DNA from: Deltaproteobacteria bacterium
GTDB taxonomy: Bacteria; Desulfobacterota; Anaeroferrophillalia; Anaeroferrophillales; Tharpellaceae
NCBI GenBank assembly: GCA_013153415.1
Contig: JAADEO010000113.1
Location: forward strand, 1-5,015
Reading direction: 5' to 3'
Length of the DNA stretch: 5,015 bases
In this document: one piece after another, positions 1-5,015 of the stretch
Position numbering within the stretch: position 1 is the first letter of the stretch
How the letters are laid out: every line of letters starts with the position of its first letter
Notes under the pieces: generated by a model
Seen by the model: the letters and a program-made list of their open reading frames with translations, nothing else
What the model was told of the DNA's origin: nothing
Database searches by the model: none
Made by a program: the position numbers and the translations under genes

Positions 1-3000
1 GAAGATACGGCTTCGTCGGGAAAACCATCTTCAAATACCGTTGAAGAAAATCGTCCGGCAGCACTGGAACTGATCGAATCTTTGCTGGCCCATAACCAGC
101 CGGCCGAGATCCCGCCGACCCTCTACATCAATAATATGACCAAGGTTCAATATGCCGGGGCGGTTTCGATGGCGATGGAGGGCATGCGTCTGTTCTGCGG
201 CGATATGGATGAAGATCAGGAGGGCCTTTTTGAGGCCCGCTGGCGGCCGCTTTTCCGCTATCCGAGCCAGGAGATCGTTTTTTACCTCAACCAGCTCAAC
301 CCTCTGCTGCTGCAGTTTCTGACCCTGCGGTCGGCCCTCAACGACTGCATCGAGGATTTCAATGCCACCCAGCTTGCGGTCATGAGCTGTACCGAAATCG
401 GTGACGCCGAAGGGGTCTCCGAAGCCATGGAAGATGCCGTCATCTATGCCCTGGCCGCCAAGGAGCTCAATGCCCGCCTGCAACTGGTCGGCGAGAAAAT
501 CATCGACCTGGGAGAACCGCCCGATGCCGCAGGAATAATGAAAAAAGCCAGGCAACAGTATGAAGCCGCGCTTAAGGAGTTCTCTGCGAAAGCGGCCCCC
601 GCGCCTGCGGCCGAGAAGGGGGCCTGCTGGACTCTGGTCGAATGCCGCTCCTTCGATGAAGTCGGCTTGTTGTCGCAATGCCATTACGACGATACCCGGA
701 GGCCTCATTTTTCATATAAGATCAATCTGCGGGAAGGTCGTTTGGCGAGTAAATTCTCTCCCCCTTCATGGGCCGGGCCCGGCAGTCTGGAGTTTGGTTA
801 CCGTCATACCTGGGAACGACCCCCGCTGCACTTGCATACGGGAGAAAAACTCACCCTTTCGGCTGAGATCGAAAGGGTGCATTCCTGTGCGGGGTTGGAC
901 CTGAAAGGTTTGAAGAAGATTACTCAAGCCGAGTCCAAGGGCAAAATTCTCATTAAGAGTCCGCACCTGCCCAGAACAGCCGATTATCAGAGTCGGTTGG
1001 ACAATTGCGGCGTTATTGAATATCCCGGCAGAGTCAGCATCGCCTGTCCGGATGAGGAGCCGCCGGAATATTCTCAACCGATTGTCGAAATAAGCGTGGA
1101 GACGTATCCGAATGAGAGACGCTGGGCCAGGGATACTAACTGTAACCAGTGCGCCGACGGACCCTGCGGTGGCCGGCTGAAGAATTACGAGTCCGGAACC
1201 CGGGTGCCGGTCAGGATGAAATTACCGAAGATGGACTCCGAACACCTCTATCTCTATGTGAGATTTCGGGATGATTTCACTTGCGTGGAAGATGATCGCT
1301 GGCCCTTGCGCAGTCGCTTCATCTTCGCCAATGTCGGTATCGTCTATGTCTATCAATGGGACCCGACCGGCAACTCGATCAAGCCTCTGGACCTGGATCA
1401 TTCCGGAAACGACGACGATGATTCTTCCGTGGCTTCCGGCTCATCTCCCGAAAAACAGGAGATAGAGGAAAAAATCACCTTTCATCGGCACAATAGCGAA
1501 TACTTCTCGAATACTATCGAGGCTCTCAACAAGCAGATCGCCAATGCCGCCAATCCGGAAGCCCGCAACCGGCTGACCCGCAACCTGCTGTATGCCAAAG
1601 ACGCCCGGCAACGCGAACTCGATGCCATCACCGCGCTCAAAACCGGTAATTTCGTTCGTACCCGTACCGAACTCGATGCTTTCAATATGCAGATCATGGC
1701 CCGGCAGAGCGAGGCCCTGGCCTTGCGTTTCCACCGGGAAAAACGCATCCGGGAACGCGGACCGCGCCTGATCGGGCTGGCTCCGCCGGCCGACCGCGGG
1801 AAGCTGCTGGATTTTTTCAAGGATCATGTCCTGTACGAACGTGATGTTGCCAAGATGAGCACCGGCATGAAAGCGCTCGGCGACAAGGTTCTGGGCGGCA
1901 TCGAGGCGGAAATCGCGGCCCATGAGGAGGATGCCCGATATTGGGATGAAAACCTGCGAATGGCCCAATACACCAAAGCCGGAGCCGACTACGCCATGCT
2001 GGCTTTGTCATTTACAGGGGCCGGCGCCGCCTACAACCTGTTCGGCAAGGCCGGCATGATTACCGCATCCGGGGCTGTTTACATGGCTTACAACGCTGTT
2101 AACGGTTATCTCGAAGGTGGTGTGGAGGAGGCTGTCAGCGGCACCCTCGCCGCCTACAATGCGGGGACCGCGATTATCCATGCCGGCATGCAGGGTTACC
2201 AGGCCGGGGTTCTGCGGCATCTCGAGGAGTATTCCCGAAATCCGCAAAAGATCGCCCTGGATGAAGAGAAGGCCGGTTTCAAGGGGGCGGCCTGGAGCGC
2301 CGGGACGGCGGCCGCGTTCGCCTGTGCGGTTCATTTCGGCATGAAAGCCTATAACAACCGCCAGCAGATCATTGAAAACCGAAAAGCGCAGTTGCAGTTC
2401 AAATGTGAAAAGGCGAAACGGGAGAGCCTGGTCCGCTATTTCAAGAAGCGTACGGTCGCGGCGGCCAAAAAAGTAAAAACCTTTCGGCAGCGGCAAATGG
2501 CTTTAAGCGAAGCCGCCCAGGCGAACGCGCCGAAGAACGAAATCGCACGGCTGCGCAATGAACTTGATCAGGCCTACAAGGGGATCAAAACCGACTACTT
2601 CGCCAAAAAGATAATGAAGTCCATGGCGGTCAAAGCCAAGGCGAACTTCCATACGGAATCCGGCCGGGCCCACCATAAAACCGTGCATGCCTACAATTCG
2701 ATCGATCGCAGGTATACCAAGCAGCTTAAAACCCGGCTTTCGCAACGGATGGATGCCCAGGGCTTTAATCCGCAGCGCTATAAAACCTTTTCCAACTCCG
2801 CTTCCAAGGGCGGAATCGCCATGGATGTCGATGTCGGAGCCATCGAACCGCCGCGCTATATCATGGTGAAGGGCAAAAGAGTCGCCAATCCGGAACACGC
2901 CGCCTGGCGCCGGGGCCTGACCCGCGCGGTCGACGGCGTTACCCGCAGGGCCAGTCCGCATGAGCTGCAGGAAGTCGGGCAGCAGGAGCTCGAGCACGCT

Positions 3001-3474
3001 TTCCAGGATGTCTTCGGTCGCAAACCCGACGAAGCGATGCTTTCATATACCACCAGCTATCATCCGGAAGCCTATCGCGATCCCCGCTGGCTCGGCAGCA
3101 AGAGGTGCAAAACCGCGCTCGTCAATGAAACCGATCCCCAATGGACCCAGCAGGCGGCCGATGTTACCGATTTCAAGGTCAACACCATGGATGCCCATAA
3201 TCCGTCGTTGGGCTACTACGGGAGAATGCAGGAGAAGTGCCGGGGCCTGGTCAAGGATTTCGACACCAAGCTGGAGCCGCTGCTGGCCCGATCGAAAAAT
3301 CAGGAAGCGGTCAAACGGATGAGAGAGCTCAGAAAGGTCATGGAACAGTTTTCCAGCAACAAAATCGGCCCGGTCAAGGCCGAACAGATGCTCCGGCTGA
3401 TGACCGGCAACAAGGATGGTCTCAGGGAGGTCTCGCAGCGCTTCAGCGTCATGCTCCAGGGTCTGAAAAAGTAG
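1..3474 (+). CDS. Very large multidomain protein of unknown function, 5'-partial, polymorphic-effector-like architecture
   Basis: The frame is open from base 1 to the TAG at 3472-3474, giving 1157 visible codons. The first in-window start candidate, TTG at 82, has no convincing ribosome site, so the true start is probably left of the window. Visible residues, counted from base 1: a Ser/Glu-rich lead; a helical region ~37-195; a short Ala/Pro linker ~197-207; a beta-rich region ~210-455 with cysteines 381, 384 and 389 (CxxC-x4-CGG); an acidic Asp/Ser linker ~464-480; charged, probably coiled-coil helices ~484-655; a Gly/Ala-rich hydrophobic region ~659-784 that could contact or insert in membranes; a Lys/Arg-rich helical stretch ~785-877; and a C-terminal region ~878-1157 containing SNSASKGGIAMDVDVGA (931-947). 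I do not recognise the family. The helix, beta, hydrophobic and basic C-terminal order recalls delivered toxins, which is inference. No same-strand gene follows; the next gene is convergent. A structural or secretion-related protein is an alternative. Confidence 0.93.
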   Translation, partial: EDTASSGKPSSNTVEENRPAALELIESLLAHNQPAEIPPTLYINNMTKVQYAGAVSMAMEGMRLFCGDMDEDQEGLFEARWRPLFRYPSQEIVFYLNQLNPLLLQFLTLRSALNDCIEDFNATQLAVMSCTEIGDAEGVSEAMEDAVIYALAAKELNARLQLVGEKIIDLGEPPDAAGIMKKARQQYEAALKEFSAKAAPAPAAEKGACWTLVECRSFDEVGLLSQCHYDDTRRPHFSYKINLREGRLASKFSPPSWAGPGSLEFGYRHTWERPPLHLHTGEKLTLSAEIERVHSCAGLDLKGLKKITQAESKGKILIKSPHLPRTADYQSRLDNCGVIEYPGRVSIACPDEEPPEYSQPIVEISVETYPNERRWARDTNCNQCADGPCGGRLKNYESGTRVPVRMKLPKMDSEHLYLYVRFRDDFTCVEDDRWPLRSRFIFANVGIVYVYQWDPTGNSIKPLDLDHSGNDDDDSSVASGSSPEKQEIEEKITFHRHNSEYFSNTIEALNKQIANAANPEARNRLTRNLLYAKDARQRELDAITALKTGNFVRTRTELDAFNMQIMARQSEALALRFHREKRIRERGPRLIGLAPPADRGKLLDFFKDHVLYERDVAKMSTGMKALGDKVLGGIEAEIAAHEEDARYWDENLRMAQYTKAGADYAMLALSFTGAGAAYNLFGKAGMITASGAVYMAYNAVNGYLEGGVEEAVSGTLAAYNAGTAIIHAGMQGYQAGVLRHLEEYSRNPQKIALDEEKAGFKGAAWSAGTAAAFACAVHFGMKAYNNRQQIIENRKAQLQFKCEKAKRESLVRYFKKRTVAAAKKVKTFRQRQMALSEAAQANAPKNEIARLRNELDQAYKGIKTDYFAKKIMKSMAVKAKANFHTESGRAHHKTVHAYNSIDRRYTKQLKTRLSQRMDAQGFNPQRYKTFSNSASKGGIAMDVDVGAIEPPRYIMVKGKRVANPEHAAWRRGLTRAVDGVTRRASPHELQEVGQQELEHAFQDVFGRKPDEAMLSYTTSYHPEAYRDPRWLGSKRCKTALVNETDPQWTQQAADVTDFKVNTMDAHNPSLGYYGRMQEKCRGLVKDFDTKLEPLLARSKNQEAVKRMRELRKVMEQFSSNKIGPVKAEQMLRLMTGNKDGLREVSQRFSVMLQGLKK

Positions 3475-3488
3475 GGTTCAGCGGGAAA

Positions 3489-3836
3489 TCAACCGAAAAA
3501 ACAGCAGTATTCATCCCGGTCGACGATGTCCAGGAACTCTTCCACGGTCGTGACTTCCGGATCGGGATCATAGCGGTGCCATTTCAGGTCCCGGCGCTGC
3601 CAGTATATTTTCCAGACTCTTTGCGTTCTCACGAATGTGCTTTTTGCGACCGGAAACTCATATGTGTTATCGGGATCATTCCACTCCGGGCGGATCTCGA
3701 AAATCTCGATACTCTGCCCCTTGATCCGGTATCCTAAATCCAGGTCTTTACGGATGTGCGCAGGAGGTCTCCGCTTTTTCATGAAATCGGCAAGGGCTTT
3801 TTCGCATTTTATCAATTCGAATTCACTTAATGCCAT
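3489..3836 (-). CDS. DUF3024 domain-containing protein
   Basis: This 115-residue protein matches the DUF3024 family over its whole length, as recognised from recall of family sequences. Family-like segments are the N-terminal helix MALSEFEL, KRRPP (21-25), DLGYRIKGQSIEIFEIRP (33-50), VAKSTFVRTQRVWKIYWQR (63-81), DLKWHRYDP (83-91) and the terminal CCFFG. The Trp/Arg-rich beta strands and the absence of a signal peptide or membrane segment suggest a small soluble cytoplasmic protein. The biochemical role of the family is not known to me. The ATG at 3836 is supported by GGAG at 3847-3844, seven bases upstream. The gene converges on the large plus-strand gene with 14 bases between stop codons and lies 79 bases downstream of doc on the same strand. 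It could be read through from the toxin-antitoxin promoter or have its own weak promoter: TATTAT lies shortly before the ribosome site, with only a poor -35 match. No hairpin terminator is visible after it. Confidence 0.9.
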   Translation of the reverse strand: MALSEFELIKCEKALADFMKKRRPPAHIRKDLDLGYRIKGQSIEIFEIRPEWNDPDNTYEFPVAKSTFVRTQRVWKIYWQRRDLKWHRYDPDPEVTTVEEFLDIVDRDEYCCFFG

Positions 3837-3915
3837 GTGATTTCTCCGATAATAAATCTGGCCGCCGAGCTGAAAAGGGCAGGGCGTTACAGATAAAAGC
3901 GCTAGATGACTGCGT

Positions 3916-4308
3916 CTAAGCCTCGCTGATGTGCTGTTTGAAGAACGCGATCACCGTTTCCTTCGATAGCTCTCCCCCCGCGACACCGAGGGTTATTTCT
4001 TCCAACTCGTTGTCTTCGGCCGTTAGCTCGCAACCATTCATCAACAGAAATACTTCAGCCGCAGCAACAGCAACACGTTTATTGCCATCTGCAAATGGAT
4101 GATTCGCACAAAGATGATAGTGATATGCGGCCGCCTTCTCTGCAACGCTGACGTGCAGGAATTCACCAGCAAAAGTCGATTGAGGCATAGCCACTGCCGA
4201 TTCCAATAAGCCACGATCACGCAACCCGGAATCGCCGCCAAATTCCTCAACGACTCGAGCGTGAATTTGCAGCACAACGTCGACCGACAAAAAGGCGGTT
4301 GGCGGCAT
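3916..4308 (-). CDS. doc: Doc-family (Fic fold) toxin, type II toxin-antitoxin system
   Basis: The 130-residue protein is close to the usual Doc length (about 126 in phage P1). The signature HPFADGNKR at residues 70-78 is the Fic/Doc active-site motif, with His70, Asp74, Asn76, Lys77 and Arg78 present. Other Doc hallmarks are FLSVDVVLQIH (6-16), the GGDSGLRDRGLLESAVAMPQ segment (24-43), AEKAAAYHYHL (56-66) and the helix after the motif ending LLMNG. In the family, P1 Doc is a kinase that phosphorylates elongation factor Tu and halts translation, so the same activity is inferred here. The motif appears intact and the frame uninterrupted, so the toxin is predicted functional. The start codon overlaps the antitoxin stop by one base (TAATG), and no strong ribosome site precedes it, which suggests translational coupling that keeps toxin below antitoxin. 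The partner is AbrB-like rather than the classical Phd. Confidence 0.95.
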   Translation of the reverse strand: MPPTAFLSVDVVLQIHARVVEEFGGDSGLRDRGLLESAVAMPQSTFAGEFLHVSVAEKAAAYHYHLCANHPFADGNKRVAVAAAEVFLLMNGCELTAEDNELEEITLGVAGGELSKETVIAFFKQHISEA

Positions 4309-4538
4309 TAGTTCGCCAACCGCTTCAAAACACTAGCTCGTTTCTTGAGAACGTATTCCAGTTGCTCTGTCACCTCTTCGGATTTCACAATTTGGGGGAA
4401 AGCAGGTGCGACAATGAGATGTCCGTCCTGAATTGTGAGTTGGACCTGGCCATCTTCCTTCAAGCCCAATAATTCCAGAATTGGCTTATCGAGGATCAGG
4501 GCGTTGCTATTACCGACTTTGCGAAGTTGCTTGATCAT
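4308..4538 (-). CDS. AbrB/MazE/SpoVT-fold antitoxin, partner of Doc
   Basis: This 76-residue protein begins MIKQLRKVGNSNALILDKPI, the typical swapped-hairpin AbrB/MazE DNA-binding segment (basic strand, RKVGNS turn, then a strand leading to the LELLGL helix at 22-27). The segment QVQLTIQDGHLIVAPA (31-46) supplies the remaining beta strands. The C-terminal part (~48-76, charged, helical) is expected to wrap and neutralise the toxin. In the family such proteins dimerise, bind palindromes in their own promoter and are degraded by proteases under stress. The ATG at 4538 has an AAGAGG ribosome site at 4549-4544, five bases away. It is the first gene of the operon, sits just downstream of a strong promoter with an inverted repeat, and overlaps doc by one base. 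The family assignment is firm; pairing with Doc is inferred from the overlap. Confidence 0.93.
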   Translation of the reverse strand: MIKQLRKVGNSNALILDKPILELLGLKEDGQVQLTIQDGHLIVAPAFPQIVKSEEVTEQLEYVLKKRASVLKRLAN

Positions 4539-4550
4539 ATTCGCCTCTTA

Positions 4551-4569
4551 GTTATAATTATATTATAAC
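4551..4569. promoter_or_regulatory. Inverted-repeat operator candidate overlapping the -10 box
   Basis: GTTATAAT-TAT-ATTATAAC is a perfect inverted repeat with 8-base arms and a 3-base centre. It covers the -10 box and the expected start of transcription for the toxin-antitoxin operon. AbrB/MazE antitoxins, alone or complexed with toxin, commonly repress their own promoters through such AT-rich palindromes, so this is the likely autoregulatory site. Binding is inferred. The symmetry also places a second TATAAT on the plus strand (4553-4558), so part of the symmetry could simply reflect promoter sequence. Confidence 0.65.
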
Positions 4570-4590
4570 CCATTGCAGCAAAATCGTCAA
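4562..4590 (-). promoter_or_regulatory. Sigma70-type promoter of the antitoxin-doc operon
   Basis: Reading the minus strand, the -35 box TTGACG (4590-4585) is followed after exactly 17 bases by a perfect -10 box TATAAT (4567-4562). Transcription should start near 4555, leaving a leader of under 20 bases that holds the AAGAGG ribosome site of the antitoxin. With five of six -35 matches, six of six -10 matches and ideal spacing, this is predicted to be strong when not repressed. Confidence 0.85.
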
Positions 4591-4609
4591 CTCTCTGAAA
4601 TTCTGTTTA

Positions 4610-4720
4610 ATGTCGAAGGTGCAGGTGCGCTATGTTCCACTGCCAGATGCAACCTACCATCCCCACATCCATTATATCATTCCCGGAGGCGTATTCGACC
4701 GGGAAAGCGAAAGATTCTTG
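4610..4720 (+). pseudogene. Remnant of an IS91-family (Y2, HUH-type) transposase
   Basis: The plus-strand translation contains YHPHIHYIIPGG at 4655-4690. This is the metal-binding HUH motif region of IS91-type rolling-circle transposases, whose usual form is like YHPHIHxIVPGGG. A few flanking residues (VFDRESERFL) are plausible continuation. After about 4720 the frame becomes Gly/Arg/Ser-rich, no longer resembles a transposase, and stops at 4790-4792. Upstream, the conserved helical and zinc-finger parts are missing, and the catalytic tyrosine region is absent. An intact member is several hundred residues long, so only a fragment survives. Homology is recalled from the motif and has not been searched; the edges are approximate. 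Confidence 0.5.
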
Positions 4721-5015
4721 ACACTACCGCGATTGGGCGGCCGGAGCGCTGGGAGCCGGGGTAGCGAACGGTCGGGTGTCCAGGTTTCGTAAAACTTGAT
4801 GTTCCCTGAGGACAGGCAATGAGCTTTTCGGGTGGTTTTCCGGGTGCCTGGGAGGGGATAACAGGAGAGGTGCGCGCCGTGTCCGGCTTTACGGCAGAAC
4901 TGGCCCACCGTTTGGTCGTACCAATCTTCAGATCGGGTCAGAATCAGACTTGATTGCCAAAGATCGGCCCGGTATCAACCGGTCATTTCGAAGATTTTTC
5001 CATTAATGCCGTCAT
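4721..5015. other. Stretch without a recognisable gene
   Basis: I see no convincing coding region here on either strand. Open frames are short, lack ribosome sites and have biased Arg/Pro/Ser-rich products typical of shadow frames. Small inverted repeats occur, such as CCTG-AGGA-CAGG (4805-4816), AATCA-GACT-TGATT (4942-4955) and CCGGT-ATCA-ACCGG (4969-4982), but none is followed by a T-run, so no terminator is called. The stretch may include more of the decayed insertion sequence seen just to its left, or the upstream region of a gene beyond the window. Confidence 0.5.

Noticed and set aside
82..84. TTG as the start codon of the large gene
   Set aside because: The same frame continues open to base 1 with protein-like sequence, and no Shine-Dalgarno site precedes the TTG. 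The gene most likely begins left of the window.
31..708. Long minus-strand open frame opposite the start of the large gene
   Set aside because: It lies fully antisense to a strongly coding frame and has no recognisable domain. Long antisense frames are common in GC-rich genes.
3837..3915. Possible terminator or separate promoter between doc and the DUF3024 gene
   Set aside because: There is no stable hairpin with a T-run. The best -10-like TATTAT has only a weak -35 partner, so neither is called as a feature.
4672..4908. Minus-strand open frame of 78 codons, Pro/Arg/Ser-rich product
   Set aside because: No ribosome site, no recognisable domain, composition typical of a non-coding frame, and it overlaps the transposase remnant on the other strand.
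4969..4982. CCGGT-ATCA-ACCGG hairpin as a terminator
   Set aside because: The stem is only five base pairs and no T-run follows on either strand. It could arise by chance.
1..5015. CRISPR arrays, tRNA or rRNA genes, riboswitches
   Set aside because: I saw no regularly spaced repeats, no cloverleaf-like sequence with the conserved T-arm, and no recognisable leader structure.

Overview
This is a window of bacterial DNA of moderately high GC. It carries one very large plus-strand gene, three small minus-strand genes, and about 0.45 kb of largely non-coding or degraded sequence at the right end. Promoter form, Shine-Dalgarno sites and gene families (DUF3024, AbrB-type antitoxin, Doc/Fic toxin, IS91-type remnant) fit a Gram-negative proteobacterium or a relative such as Desulfuromonadota. 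That assignment is only an impression. No gene here fixes the taxon.

Bases 1-3474 (plus strand) are one uninterrupted reading frame, open at the left edge, so the 5' end of the gene lies outside the window. The visible 1157 residues form a multi-part protein: a helical N-terminal region, a beta-rich middle region with a small cysteine cluster, an acidic linker, charged helical/coiled-coil stretches, a glycine/alanine-rich hydrophobic region, and a basic C-terminal region of about 280 residues with a conserved-looking GG...DVDVG segment. This architecture resembles large secreted or delivered effector (polymorphic-toxin-like) proteins, but I do not recognise the family and the function is unproven.

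Bases 3489-3836 (minus strand) encode a DUF3024 protein, convergent with the large gene and only 14 bases from its stop codon. Bases 3916-4538 (minus strand) hold a type II toxin-antitoxin operon: an AbrB/MazE-fold antitoxin followed, with a one-base TAATG overlap, by a Doc (Fic-fold) toxin. Its promoter is unusually clear: TTGACG, 17 bases, TATAAT. A 19-base inverted repeat covers the -10 box and is a natural candidate for the autoregulatory operator. The DUF3024 gene lies 79 bases downstream of doc on the same strand and may be partly co-transcribed.

Bases 4591-5015 contain no convincing intact gene. A short plus-strand segment encodes a fragment matching the HUH motif region of IS91-family (Y2) transposases, which then runs into non-matching sequence, so it looks like a decayed insertion-sequence remnant. 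The toxin-antitoxin operon and this remnant are lower in GC than most of the large gene and give the right half an accessory-region character.
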